NCBI RefSeq assembly: GCF_007197735.1
Contig: NZ_CP041637.1
Location: forward strand, 2,079,001-2,143,000
Reading direction: 5' to 3'
Length of the DNA: 64,000 bases
Source of the DNA: Formosa sediminum
GTDB lineage: Bacteria; Bacteroidota; Bacteroidia; Flavobacteriales; Flavobacteriaceae
The translations under genes and the position numbers were made by a program. The notes below the pieces were generated by a model. It saw only the letters and a list, made by a program, of their open reading frames with translations. It ran no database searches and was not told the DNA's origin. Of the stretch, positions 8,808 to 18,142 are shown piece after piece (position 1 is the first letter of the stretch; every line of letters begins with the position of its first letter).

Positions 8808-9401
8808 TTAACAATTTTTATACTTGCCGTTTAAACCAATGCTTTGTTTTATCATAGGTGAAATCTTTTCTAGCCTTTTTTGTTTCGTCGCTTCGCGTTT
8901 TGCCGAAATAATATATTCAAAATATTCTCTTTGCTTATAAGGTGTTAACAATTTAAATTGGGCGTTTAACTCTGTATCTAAAGCTAAGGCTTGTTTTAAA
9001 AGTTCGGGAATAACTATAAGTGTTTTAGGTTGAGGTGGTGGTGCTTTTCCTGACTTTTGGAGGTCTATAGCTTCCAAAACATAGGTTAAAATAACTTGTT
9101 TGTCAATGTCATTAACAGATTTAAAACGCATTTGTCGTAATGCTTTAGTTGTGTCTGATGTTTGTGTTAGCACCTTTAGCTCGTCTTTTAAAAAGACACC
9201 ATTAAAAAACCAAATGCAAAAATGATGTTTAAAAGCACCTAAGCCCAACACGTTCTTTCCGTTAAAAGTATATACAGGCGCATTCCATTTATAAGCTTCT
9301 TCTAAGGTTGTGCTTAGTATAATATTTCGCAAACAGGTTAAAGCTTCTGTATATGTCTCGTGTCGCTCAATATAGGCTGTAACTGTATCTAATGTTTTCA
9401 T
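8808..9401 (-). CDS. DUF1801 / YdeI-OmpD-associated family protein
   Basis: This protein of about 197 residues has two parts. Residues 10-110 show the DUF1801 pattern: LRNIILSTTLEEAYKWNAPVY, then FNGKNVLGLGAFKHHFCIWF. The C-terminal 60 residues (LLTPYKQREYFEYIISAKREATKQKRLEK) match the YdeI/OmpD-associated helical domain, named for association with an outer-membrane porin. The longest frame uses GTG at 9416. The ATG at 9401, giving MKTLDTV, is the likelier start. It is cytoplasmic with no known enzymatic role. Confidence 0.8.
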   Translation of the reverse strand: MKTLDTVTAYIERHETYTEALTCLRNIILSTTLEEAYKWNAPVYTFNGKNVLGLGAFKHHFCIWFFNGVFLKDELKVLTQTSDTTKALRQMRFKSVNDIDKQVILTYVLEAIDLQKSGKAPPPQPKTLIVIPELLKQALALDTELNAQFKLLTPYKQREYFEYIISAKREATKQKRLEKISPMIKQSIGLNGKYKNC

Positions 9402-9475
9402 ACCTAAAGATAACACTTTTTTTAGGTCTTAAAATCAGATGTTCTCGAGGCTTTTATTCTATTGTGTTTTAAATT

Positions 9476-9517
9476 AACAAATGTCTGATAACTATTATTT
9501 TTTATCAGACATTTGTT
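9476..9517 (-). terminator. 15-bp perfect stem-loop downstream of pepT
   Basis: AACAAATGTCTGATA at 9476-9490 is exactly complementary to TATCAGACATTTGTT at 9503-9517, with a 12-nt loop. It is the end of the pepT transcription unit or part of the adjacent repeat. A short T-rich tail on the minus strand makes a terminator role plausible but not certain. Confidence 0.5.
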
Positions 9518-9519
9518 TT

Positions 9520-9608
9520 GGGCGTTACCCTAAAGGTCGCGCTTTTCGTTGTATCTTTTTTAGCCCTTTATTAAAGCTAAAAAAGGATGCCACTACAATC
9601 GCTAACGC
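9520..9608. repeat. structured 89-nt interspersed repeat (GGGCGTTACC...GCTAACGC)
   Basis: The element begins GGGCGTTACC and ends GCTAACGC, so GCGTTA and TAACGC are terminal inverted repeats. Inside, ATCTTTTTTAGC pairs with GCTAAAAAAGGAT apart from one extra G, making a long central stem. It lies 5 bp past the pepT stop. I recall very similar sequences, containing GGTCGGGCTTTCCGCTGTATC, in many Flavobacteriaceae intergenic regions. That recall is from memory and was not searched. Confidence 0.6.
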
Positions 9609-9612
9609 AAAG

Positions 9613-10848
9613 TTATAGCTTAGCTGTAAGTTCTGCAATTTTACAAATAACTTCGGTAGCTTTAATCATGCTTTCTACAGGGACGTACTCATAACGGCCG
9701 TGAAAATTGTGGCCACCAGCAAATATATTTGGGCAAGGTAATCCCATATAACTTAACTGAGAGCCGTCTGTGCCACCTCGAATGGCTTTAATGTTTGGAG
9801 TAATGCCAACTTGTTTCATGGCTTCTTCAGCAAGATCTACAATATGCATTACAGGCTCAACCTTTTCTTTCATATTATAATATTGGTCTTTTATTTCAAT
9901 TGAAATAACTTTACGGCCATATTGTATATTTAAATCCTGAGTAAGTTTTAACATCATGTCTTTACGTGCCTCAAAATGTTCCTTATCGTGATCGCGGATA
10001 ATATATTTTAAAACAGTTTGATCTACTTCTCCATTAATATCTGTTAAATGGAAAAAACCTTGATAGCCTTCAGTATGTTCAGGAGTTTCTAAGCGAGGTA
10101 ACGAGTTAATAAACTCCGTAGCGATATACATAGAATTTACCATTTTACCCTTGGCGTAACCTGGATGTACAATTTTCCCTTCTACAGTAACTACAGCTCC
10201 TGCAGCATTAAAATTCTCGTATTCTAATTCTCCAATTTCACTACCATCCATAGTGTATGCCCACTCGGCTCCGAATTTTTCAACATCAAATTTATGAGCA
10301 CCACGACCAATTTCTTCATCAGGAGTAAACCCAACACGAATTTTTCCGTGTTTAATTTCAGGGTGCTGTACTAAATACTCCATCGCGGTAACGATTTCTG
10401 TAATTCCAGCTTTGTCGTCTGCTCCTAAAAGCGTTGTTCCATCTGTTGTAATTAACGTCTGACCTTTATATAATAACAGGTCTTCAAAATAATCTGGAGA
10501 TAAAATAATGTTTTGTTCTTGGTTAAGAACAATATCTTTTCCGTCGTAATTTTCAACAAATTGTGGTTTTACATTGGCACCAGTAAAATCTGGAGAGGTA
10601 TCAAAATGAGAAATAAAACCTATGGTTGGTACATCGTGATCTACATTACTAGGTAAAGTAGCCATAATATATGCGTTTTCGTCTATACTAACATCTTCTA
10701 ATCCAATGGCTTTTAGTTCTTCGGCTAGTGCATTTGCTAAGTCCCATTGTTTTGCTGTACTGGGTGTGGTATTGCTTTCTGGATCCGATTCTGTATCTAC
10801 TGTAACATAACTTACAAATCGGTCTATCAGGTGTTGTTTATTTATCAT
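9613..10848 (-). CDS. pepT: peptidase T (tripeptide aminopeptidase)
   Basis: This cytoplasmic M20-family zinc peptidase removes the N-terminal residue from tripeptides. At 411 residues it is family-typical. Visible motifs in order are [11 protein letters not shown] (metal-binding His and Asp), LLGADDKAG (bridging Asp), [14 protein letters not shown] (catalytic Glu and metal Glu), [17 protein letters not shown] and the C-terminal [14 protein letters not shown] with a metal-binding His. The frame extends 7 codons further to 10869. The ATG at 10848 giving [11 protein letters not shown] matches the usual family start. It is a single gene followed by a structured repeat and a hairpin. Confidence 0.94.
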   Translation of the reverse strand: MINKQHLIDRFVSYVTVDTESDPESNTTPSTAKQWDLANALAEELKAIGLEDVSIDENAYIMATLPSNVDHDVPTIGFISHFDTSPDFTGANVKPQFVENYDGKDIVLNQEQNIILSPDYFEDLLLYKGQTLITTDGTTLLGADDKAGITEIVTAMEYLVQHPEIKHGKIRVGFTPDEEIGRGAHKFDVEKFGAEWAYTMDGSEIGELEYENFNAAGAVVTVEGKIVHPGYAKGKMVNSMYIATEFINSLPRLETPEHTEGYQGFFHLTDINGEVDQTVLKYIIRDHDKEHFEARKDMMLKLTQDLNIQYGRKVISIEIKDQYYNMKEKVEPVMHIVDLAEEAMKQVGITPNIKAIRGGTDGSQLSYMGLPCPNIFAGGHNFHGRYEYVPVESMIKATEVICKIAELTAKL

Positions 10849-10866
10849 AAGGGCTAAGATTTTAAA

Positions 10867-10874
10867 CAAAAATA
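10867..10874 (-). promoter_or_regulatory. possible -7 box for pepT
   Basis: On the minus strand this reads TATTTTTG (TAnnTTTG), about 20 bp before the chosen start. I see no TTG at the 19-bp spacing, so it is weak. Confidence 0.35.
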
Positions 10875-10902
10875 CTATTATTAATTATTTATGCTTTTTG
10901 AA

Positions 10903-10933
10903 TTGTAGGATTTTTTATTTAAAAGTATTTTTG
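10903..10933 (+). promoter_or_regulatory. Bacteroidota-type promoter of pyrD
   Basis: TTG at 10903-10905 is followed, after a 20-bp spacer, by TATTTTTG at 10926-10933. The pyrD ATG is only 16 bp further on, implying a very short leader. Confidence 0.65.
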
Positions 10934-10949
10934 CATAAATAAGTCCAAA

Positions 10950-11984
10950 ATGTATAAACTTTTAATTCGTCCTTTATTTTTTAGTTCAGATCCAGAACAG
11001 GTACACCACTTCACTTTTTCTATGGTGCGATTTCTTTTTAAAATCCCTTTCATTCCAAGTGTATTTAGAGCGTTATTTGTAGTTGAAGACCAGAAATTAG
11101 AGCGCGAAGTATTCGGATTAAAATTTAAAAATCCTGTTGGTTTAGCTGCAGGTTTCGATAAAAATGCGGTGTTGTATAACGAATTGGCAAACTTTGGTTT
11201 TGGTTTTATAGAAATAGGAACTGTAACTCCTATTGCTCAAGAAGGAAACCCGAAAAAACGAATTTTCAGACTTATAGAAGATCAAGGGTTAATTAACCGT
11301 ATGGGGTTCAATAATGAGGGTGTTGAAACTGCAATTACACAACTTAAAAAAAATAAAGGGAAAATTCTTATTGGTGGAAATATTGGGAAAAACACCCAAA
11401 CCACTCCCGAAAATTATACAGCAGATTACCTAACGTGTTTTAACGCGCTACATCCATATGTAGATTATTTTGTGCTAAATGTAAGCTGTCCTAATGTTGG
11501 GAGTCATGCCAAATTAAATGATAAAGATTATCTTCTAGAGTTAATAAGTACAGTTAAAACTGCAAATAAATCTTATGCTAAAGAAAAGCCTATCTTACTA
11601 AAAATTGCGCCAGACTTAAATCATGTGCAGCTCGATGAAATTATAGAATTGGTTAACGAAACCCAATTAGATGGAGTTATAGCTTCTAATACGTCGGTAG
11701 ATAGAAGCGGATTAAAAGCCAGTACTTCGCAACTTGAGGCCATTGGAAATGGCGGCTTAAGTGGGCAGCCGGTAAAAGATAAAAGCACAAAGGTTATTAA
11801 ATATTTAAGCGAGAAAAGTAATAAAGCTTTTCCAATTATAGGAGTGGGAGGAATCCATTCTGCAAAAGATGCTTTAGAAAAATTAGATGCAGGAGCTACC
11901 TTGGTACAGATTTATACAGGATTTATTTATGAGGGACCATCGCTTATAAAAAAGATTAACAAAGCGATTTTAAAACGCAGTTAA
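10950..11984 (+). CDS. pyrD: dihydroorotate dehydrogenase, class 2 (quinone)
   Basis: This membrane-associated flavoenzyme oxidises dihydroorotate to orotate in pyrimidine synthesis and passes electrons to quinone. The N-terminal 45 residues form the amphipathic helical extension found only in class 2 enzymes. FMN-binding and catalytic signatures follow: [39 protein letters not shown] (catalytic Ser near residue 178), IIGVGGI and [11 protein letters not shown]. At 344 residues the length is typical. The LysE gene follows after 3 bp and probably shares the transcript. Confidence 0.96.
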   Translation: MYKLLIRPLFFSSDPEQVHHFTFSMVRFLFKIPFIPSVFRALFVVEDQKLEREVFGLKFKNPVGLAAGFDKNAVLYNELANFGFGFIEIGTVTPIAQEGNPKKRIFRLIEDQGLINRMGFNNEGVETAITQLKKNKGKILIGGNIGKNTQTTPENYTADYLTCFNALHPYVDYFVLNVSCPNVGSHAKLNDKDYLLELISTVKTANKSYAKEKPILLKIAPDLNHVQLDEIIELVNETQLDGVIASNTSVDRSGLKASTSQLEAIGNGGLSGQPVKDKSTKVIKYLSEKSNKAFPIIGVGGIHSAKDALEKLDAGATLVQIYTGFIYEGPSLIKKINKAILKRS

Positions 11985-11987
11985 GTT

Positions 11988-12614
11988 TTGGATGTCGATG
12001 TTTTAATTTCTTTTATAATAGCAACGGTAACTTTAGCTGTAGCTCCTGGTCCAGATATTATTTATGTATTAATGCAAAGTATTACAAATGGAAAATCGTT
12101 TGGAATAGCAACAGCCTTGGGCTTAGTTTCAGGATGTTTGGTACATACCACTTTAGTGGCATTTGGGGTGTCGGCAATTATAAAAGCATCTAATGAACTT
12201 TTTCTTATTATTAAACTTTTGGGTGCTTTTTACTTATTGTTTCTGGCGTATAAGGTTTTTAAAAGTGATGCCAATACTATTTTAAGTGAAGAAAGTATAC
12301 CGCAGAAATCGTGGTTGCAATTGTTTAAACAAGGATTTATTATGAATGTTTTAAATCCAAAAGTCTCTATATTTTTTCTAGCTTTTTTTCCTGGATTCTT
12401 ATTCAGTAATACTCTTTCTACCGTGAATCAATTTTATATTCTTGGGTTTATCTTTATGGCGGTATCGTTTCTAGTGTTTTCTATCTTGGCTGTTTTATCC
12501 GGAACAGTGTCATCATATCTCACACAACATAAAAGAGTTGGTCCTTTTCTAAAATGGATGCAAATAATTGTGTTTATTGGGATTGCGATTTTCATCTTAT
12601 TTTCAGAAAAATAA
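11988..12614 (+). CDS. LysE/RhtB family amino-acid exporter
   Basis: This 208-residue inner-membrane protein has about six hydrophobic segments and the family motif AVAPGPDIIYVL near the N-terminus. NPKVSIFFLAFFPGF in the middle is also characteristic. Members export amino acids such as lysine, homoserine or threonine; the substrate here is unknown. The only in-frame start near the beginning is TTG, 4 bases past the pyrD stop, which points to translational coupling. Confidence 0.87.
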   Translation: MDVDVLISFIIATVTLAVAPGPDIIYVLMQSITNGKSFGIATALGLVSGCLVHTTLVAFGVSAIIKASNELFLIIKLLGAFYLLFLAYKVFKSDANTILSEESIPQKSWLQLFKQGFIMNVLNPKVSIFFLAFFPGFLFSNTLSTVNQFYILGFIFMAVSFLVFSILAVLSGTVSSYLTQHKRVGPFLKWMQIIVFIGIAIFILFSEK

Positions 12615-12646
12615 TGGTATTTTTAAAGTCTAAATGCTCATAATCT

Positions 12647-13510
12647 ATGTCTAAACAGGTAAAGGTAATAGAATGTCCACGCGATGCTATGCAAGGAATA
12701 AAAAACTTTATTCCTACAGAGCGTAAAGTGCAATACATACAATCTTTATTACGGGTAGGGTACGATACTATAGATTTTGGAAGTTTTGTCTCGCCCAAAG
12801 CCATTCCGCAAATGGCAGATACAGCCGAGGTTATAGCGCGTTTAGATTTATCTAAAACGACCAGTAAATTACTAGCCATTATAGCCAATACGCGTGGTGC
12901 AGAAGAGGCTTTAAAGCATAACGAAATAGATTATTTAGGATTTCCATTTTCAATTTCAGAGAATTTCCAAATGCGAAATACGCATAAAACCATAGCAGAA
13001 TCTGTGGTAACACTTCAGGAAATTCTTAATATCGCAGATAAACATAATAAAGAAGTTGTAGTATACATTTCTATGGGATTTGGAAATCCGTATGGAGACC
13101 CATGGAGTGTAGATATAGTTGCACAATGGACTGAGCAATTAAGTAGTATGGGGGTTAAAATATTGTCATTAAGTGATACAGTTGGGGCATCGGAGCCGGA
13201 GACAATTAACTATTTGTTCTCTAATTTAATTCCGAAGTATCCAAATATCGAATTTGGAGCACATTTGCATACTACACCAAATTCTTGGTTTGAAAAGGTT
13301 GATGCTGCTTATAAGGCAGGTTGTAGTAGGTTTGATGGTGCTATACAAGGTTTTGGAGGTTGCCCTATGGCTAAAGATGAGCTTGTAGGAAATATGCCAA
13401 CAGAAAAATTACTATCTTATTTTACAACAAATAAAGTAAACGAATTAAATGCATTAAGTTTTGAAAGTGCTTATAATGAGGCTTCTAAGATTTTTAAAGT
13501 CTACCATTAA
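12647..13510 (+). CDS. hydroxymethylglutaryl-CoA lyase
   Basis: This enzyme splits HMG-CoA into acetoacetate and acetyl-CoA at the end of leucine breakdown. The 287 residues show the TIM-barrel signatures of the HMGL family: VIECPRDAMQG (metal Asp and catalytic Arg), YDTIDFGSFVSPK, GAHLHTTP (metal-binding HxH) and DGAIQGFGGCPMAKDE with the active-site cysteine in GGCP. The GCP motif favours HMG-CoA lyase over isopropylmalate synthase. No other leucine-degradation genes are nearby. Confidence 0.92.
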   Translation: MSKQVKVIECPRDAMQGIKNFIPTERKVQYIQSLLRVGYDTIDFGSFVSPKAIPQMADTAEVIARLDLSKTTSKLLAIIANTRGAEEALKHNEIDYLGFPFSISENFQMRNTHKTIAESVVTLQEILNIADKHNKEVVVYISMGFGNPYGDPWSVDIVAQWTEQLSSMGVKILSLSDTVGASEPETINYLFSNLIPKYPNIEFGAHLHTTPNSWFEKVDAAYKAGCSRFDGAIQGFGGCPMAKDELVGNMPTEKLLSYFTTNKVNELNALSFESAYNEASKIFKVYH

Positions 13511-13596
13511 CATTTTACAAGTTTTTTGTAAATTCAAATTAAACTTTTTTAAGTGATTTAGGTCTAAAAGATAAACACACTTATACAAAGGCCGCA

Positions 13597-16353
13597 TTGA
13601 AAAAGATACTCTTATTACTACTATTGTCCTTTACGGGAACATTATTTGCACAGAAATTTACTTTAGAAGGCATTGTTCAAGATAAAAATTCAATTGTTTT
13701 AGAAGGTGCTACTGTATATCTTCAAAGTATAAAAGACAGTATCCCTATGTCTTATGGAATAACTAATAAAAACGGAGAGTTTTCTATTCCGGTTAATGCA
13801 GAAGACGATTCTAAAGTTATATTTAATGTTGCATATTTAGGGTATAAACCTTTTATAAAAGATATTAATGTTCCTGAAGGAAAAGCTTTAAATATTGGAG
13901 CTATAACTATAGAGGAACAGGTCGAAGAATTAAATGTAGTATCTATAATTGCGAAAGCTCCACCTATACTAATTAAAAAAGATACTATTGAATATAATGC
14001 AGATAGTTTTAAAACCTTGCCCAATGATAAAGCTGAAGATCTCTTAAAAAAATTACCCGGAATTGAAATTGATATCGATGGAAATATTACCATGAATGGC
14101 ATTGAAGTTGAGGCTGTTAATGTAGATGGGATGGCTTTTTTTGGAGAAAAAAGTGGAGATATAGCTTTAAAGAATTTACCGAGTAATGTAATTAGTAAAG
14201 TTCAAGTTACCGATTATAAAACCAATACTCAAAAGTTTACTGGCGAAGAGTCGGATTCTGGAACTAAGGAAATTAATCTTACAATTAAAAAAGGAAAAAA
14301 CAGAGCTACATTTGGAGATGTTAAAGCTGGATATGGAACCGATGAAAAGTACCAAGTAAATGCTAATATTTTTAAATTAATAGAAGGGAAACAATTAGGA
14401 TTAATTGGAGGAACTAACAATATAAACATGACAAGAGGATTTAATTCCTTACCCGATACAGATACAAGTAATGGTTATATAGAATCAGATTTTATTGGAG
14501 CCAATTTTACTAAGGGTAAATGGAATGAAACTCGTGTTAATGGAAATTATAGATACAGTGCTCAAAGTACAGATAACGAACAAATAAGTCATACCGAAAA
14601 CTTTTTACCAGATTTTAACTATACTACGGATTCTGAAAGTAAGGGGTATAGCGATTCTGATAATCATAGAGCAGGTGGAGATTTAAAATTTATTATTCCT
14701 TCTAAAAATAAAGGGTCGAATAATAAAGTTCAAATTTCAAATGAGATTGATGTTAATGTAAGCAGTTCGGAATCAGGATCTGTTTCAGATATCAATTCAG
14801 AATATACAAATGGCGATCTAGTAAGTGATTATAATTCAAAAAATCATACACTTTCAGATGGCTATAGTGTTAATAATGAGTTTAGTGTTACTACAGTAAC
14901 GGGTAATAGAGATTATTTAACAATGTCTGTAAATACAGATTTTAGTAAAGAAAATATTGAAACCGAAAGTTATTCTGAAAATTATATTGTAAGACTTAAT
15001 AGTACAGATATTCAAGATCAAATAAATAATAGAGATAATAATAGTAGTAATATTTCATTTGGTGCATTATGGAATAAAGAATTATTTACAAATTTTAGAA
15101 TTATTCCAGAATATAATGCCCGCATCACTTCACAAAAAAATGAGAACTACATCTTTGATTTTAATGAGAATACTAATAATTATGATGATTTTAATGAGAT
15201 TCAAAGTTCAGATAGCAAATATACCACAACAACTTTAATACCTGCTCTAAGATTACGCTATGAGTATAAAGATTTTCGTTTCGAATTAAAAGCAGGTTAT
15301 ACCAATACATTTAGAAATTATACAGATAAATTAGTTGAGGCTAGAGATTTTAAAACAAATTTTGAGTATGTAACCTATTCAGGGAGAATACGCTATCGTG
15401 ATAAGAATGGTTATAAAAACATAAATTTAAATTATAATCAGAATGTAAACTTGCCTTCGGTAAATCAATTACAACCTGTTATAGATGAGAGCAATATAAC
15501 CCATGTAGTTATTGGAAACCCATTTTTAGAGCCAGAAGTAAGCCATAATATAAATTTTCAATACCAAAATAATATAGCCTTTAATAATATTAATGTTACA
15601 GGAAGTCTTAGAGCAGAATTTATTGAAGATAAAATTATTAGTTCAACAATTACTGATGAAGATCTAATTAGATATACTACATACGACAATATTAATGGTA
15701 ATTATTCGTATTCAGGAAATGCAGCTGTAACAAAGTCTTTTTACAACCAAAAGACAAATATTAATATTAATGGACGTGTAAATGGATCATTCAATAAAGC
15801 TTTATCAATACAAAATGGAATTGAATTTACAGGTGAAACAACCAATATTAGACCTTCACTGTCGTTTAAATATTTATATAATGATAAATTAGATTTAAGT
15901 GCTTCATACAGTTATTCTTTTACAAGTGTAGTTTATGATACCGATGCATTTAACGATAACAGATATTTTGTTCAAAATGTAGATCTTGAAGCCTCTATAT
16001 TTTTCTTAAAAAATATATTCTTAACAAATAAAGTGTCTTATCGATATAACAGTCGTGTTGGTGATGAATTTGATGGAGATGCTGTGTTCTGGAATGCTGG
16101 TTTAGGTATTGAATTATGGGAAAATAAAGCAACAGTAACATTAGTAGGTTACGATATGTTAGGTAAAAATAATGGATATAGACGTACGGTAACAGAAACT
16201 AGTATTCAAGATAGTGAAACAAATATTTTAGAGCAATATTACATGCTAAATTTTACTTATAAATTTGGGAATTTTGCTGGTCAAAGAATGAATATTGGAG
16301 GTGATAAAGGAAATAGACGTGGCAGTAACCTTGGCGGTGGTGCAAGGAGATAA
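13597..16353 (+). CDS. outer-membrane beta-barrel protein with N-terminal carboxypeptidase-like domain
   Basis: The 918-residue protein begins with a signal peptide (KKILLLLLLSFTGTLFAQ). A CarboxypepD_reg-like domain follows (about residues 20-100: LEGIVQDKNSIVLEGATVYL). Next is a plug-like region with LLKKLPGIEIDIDGNITMNG, then a long barrel with many Tyr/Asn-rich strands that ends in a glycine/arginine-rich tail. This is the OMP_b-brl_3 type, related to TonB-dependent receptors but without an obvious SusD partner. The start is TTG; no in-frame ATG precedes the signal peptide. It probably imports an unknown ligand. It is monocistronic. Confidence 0.85.
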   Translation: MKKILLLLLLSFTGTLFAQKFTLEGIVQDKNSIVLEGATVYLQSIKDSIPMSYGITNKNGEFSIPVNAEDDSKVIFNVAYLGYKPFIKDINVPEGKALNIGAITIEEQVEELNVVSIIAKAPPILIKKDTIEYNADSFKTLPNDKAEDLLKKLPGIEIDIDGNITMNGIEVEAVNVDGMAFFGEKSGDIALKNLPSNVISKVQVTDYKTNTQKFTGEESDSGTKEINLTIKKGKNRATFGDVKAGYGTDEKYQVNANIFKLIEGKQLGLIGGTNNINMTRGFNSLPDTDTSNGYIESDFIGANFTKGKWNETRVNGNYRYSAQSTDNEQISHTENFLPDFNYTTDSESKGYSDSDNHRAGGDLKFIIPSKNKGSNNKVQISNEIDVNVSSSESGSVSDINSEYTNGDLVSDYNSKNHTLSDGYSVNNEFSVTTVTGNRDYLTMSVNTDFSKENIETESYSENYIVRLNSTDIQDQINNRDNNSSNISFGALWNKELFTNFRIIPEYNARITSQKNENYIFDFNENTNNYDDFNEIQSSDSKYTTTTLIPALRLRYEYKDFRFELKAGYTNTFRNYTDKLVEARDFKTNFEYVTYSGRIRYRDKNGYKNINLNYNQNVNLPSVNQLQPVIDESNITHVVIGNPFLEPEVSHNINFQYQNNIAFNNINVTGSLRAEFIEDKIISSTITDEDLIRYTTYDNINGNYSYSGNAAVTKSFYNQKTNININGRVNGSFNKALSIQNGIEFTGETTNIRPSLSFKYLYNDKLDLSASYSYSFTSVVYDTDAFNDNRYFVQNVDLEASIFFLKNIFLTNKVSYRYNSRVGDEFDGDAVFWNAGLGIELWENKATVTLVGYDMLGKNNGYRRTVTETSIQDSETNILEQYYMLNFTYKFGNFAGQRMNIGGDKGNRRGSNLGGGARR

Positions 16354-16676
16354 TAGTAATTGAATGTAACATCAATTTAAAGTGTTAGTAAAAAGCCTAT
16401 TAAAAAGAATAGTATTTTTTTAAGTTTAATTTAAATAACAGTGTTTAGCTTTAACGTTTTTCTACTAGGGTCGCGGGAAGAAAACAGTTTGTATAACGAT
16501 AATTTTTTTTACACTTTAATGTTAAGTAAATAATAGAATTAATCCCCGTTTTACTTAGTTATACTAAAAAATATTAAGAAATTTGTAAATGTGTTTTTAG
16601 AGGAGAGTTTAAGTTAATTAATTTTATTAATATTCTATCTCTGTAAAAATAATATTAAGTTACTATTCTCAACTTT
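16354..16676. other. 323-bp intergenic region, nothing specific seen
   Basis: This is AT-rich sequence between the beta-barrel gene and the HTTM gene. I see no credible gene, terminator hairpin or TAnnTTTG box in it. Confidence 0.5.
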
Positions 16677-18047
16677 ATGCTGAATTTAAATACTTACATG
16701 CGTAAAACCACTAACCCTGCTCCGTTAGTGGTGTTTAGGGTGTGTTTTGGATTGTTAATGTGTGCAAGTTTAATAAGTTTTTGGAAAAAAGGTTGGGTAG
16801 AATCTTTGTATTTAGAACCTAAATTTCATTTTACATTTTATGCTTTCGAATGGGTTAAACCTTTTGGTATGTATACATATGCTTTGTTTGCTATCTGTGC
16901 TTTAGCATCTGTATTCGTGGCCTTCGGATTTAAATATAGAATTGCCATAGTTACGTTTTTCTTAAGCTATACTTACATTCAGTTTATGGACAAGACTGTC
17001 TACCAATCGTCTTCGTATTTTATAATGTTAGTCAGTTTTTTAATGATTTTTTTACCTGCAAATGCGGCTTTTTCTATAGATTCATTACGGTCCAGGCGGT
17101 CGTATCGTACCATTCCAAAATGGTGTATAGACAGTGTGCAATTAATGTTTGTTATTGTATTTTTTTATTCTGGTTTAGCAAAATTAAATTCGGATTGGTT
17201 AGGGCGTGCCATGCCGGTAGAGCTTTGGTTAGCTACAAACAAAAACATTCCGCTAATAGGTGATGCTATGCTACAGTCTACTTGGTTACCTTATGTTGTG
17301 TCTTGGTGTCTTATGCTTATAGATTTAACACTACCTGTTCTATTAATATACAGCCGTACCCGTATTCTTGGATTTGTACTTTTAATATCTAGTCAGCTAC
17401 TATCGCAAATGTTATTTCCATGGGGTATATTTCCTTTAATTTTAATTTGTTGTTCCCCAATCTTTTTCTGTGCAGAATGGCATCAAAAAGCCCTTTTAAT
17501 TTTACGTGCCATATTATCGCCCATACAAAATGTATTTAAGATGAATTCAGCATTAAAAAGGACTAAGGATTTCCAATATAAAACCCCTTTACCCATATTA
17601 GTATTGGGAGTGTTTTTTGTATTCCAATTGCTGTTTCCTTTGCGTTATATGTTGTACGACGGTGAGTTGTTTTGGACTGGTGAAGGTTATCTTTTTTCTT
17701 GGAGAACAGCACTAATAGAACGTTCGGGAACAATTACATTTCATGTGGTCGATTCTGATACAGGGGAGTCCTATAAAGTAAATAATACAGACTTCTTAAC
17801 AGCAAGACAAGAAAAACATATGAGCTATCAACCCGATTTTATTTTAGAATATGCACATGAACTTGGTAGGTGTTTTATTACTAAAGGCCATAACAATATA
17901 GAAGTTTATGCAGAAAGTTATGTGTCGTTAAACGGTAGGCCGAGTGCTCCCTATGTAAATCCTAAAGTAGATTTGTTTAAAGAAAAAGAATCATTAAAGC
18001 ATAAAACATGGATCTTACCATTTCAAGATAAAATAAAAGGATTTTAA
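16677..18047 (+). CDS. HTTM-domain membrane protein (vitamin K gamma-carboxylase-like)
   Basis: This 456-residue protein has about 8-9 hydrophobic segments in its first 300 residues and a soluble C-terminal part. The early motif LVVFRVCFGLLM and FYSGLAKLNSDWL are hallmarks of the HTTM domain, shared with vertebrate vitamin K-dependent gamma-carboxylase. The family motif that normally reads like DKxxYxNHYYL is here MDKTVYQSSSYF, so the conserved Asn-His pair is replaced. Bacterial HTTM proteins have no settled function. The C-terminal domain (residues 340-456) is beta-rich, as in carboxylase relatives. Confidence 0.82.
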   Translation: MLNLNTYMRKTTNPAPLVVFRVCFGLLMCASLISFWKKGWVESLYLEPKFHFTFYAFEWVKPFGMYTYALFAICALASVFVAFGFKYRIAIVTFFLSYTYIQFMDKTVYQSSSYFIMLVSFLMIFLPANAAFSIDSLRSRRSYRTIPKWCIDSVQLMFVIVFFYSGLAKLNSDWLGRAMPVELWLATNKNIPLIGDAMLQSTWLPYVVSWCLMLIDLTLPVLLIYSRTRILGFVLLISSQLLSQMLFPWGIFPLILICCSPIFFCAEWHQKALLILRAILSPIQNVFKMNSALKRTKDFQYKTPLPILVLGVFFVFQLLFPLRYMLYDGELFWTGEGYLFSWRTALIERSGTITFHVVDSDTGESYKVNNTDFLTARQEKHMSYQPDFILEYAHELGRCFITKGHNNIEVYAESYVSLNGRPSAPYVNPKVDLFKEKESLKHKTWILPFQDKIKGF

Positions 18048-18109
18048 TTTTGGATTTTATTTTGAATTAAATTAGCAGCATTCCATACCATTTTTACTAT
18101 TAAAAGCTG

Positions 18110-18117
18110 TATATTTG
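18110..18117 (+). promoter_or_regulatory. -7 box of the guaB promoter
   Basis: TATATTTG (TAnnTTTG) ends 25 bp before the guaB ATG. The sequence 19 bp upstream is not TTG, so the -33 element is weak or absent. Confidence 0.55.
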
Positions 18118-18142
18118 CACGCAATTATATCTTAATTGCAAC

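Noticed and set aside
13752-14102. 116-residue frame opposite the beta-barrel gene
   Set aside because: It is antisense to a clear signal-peptide and receptor-like domain and has no independent support.
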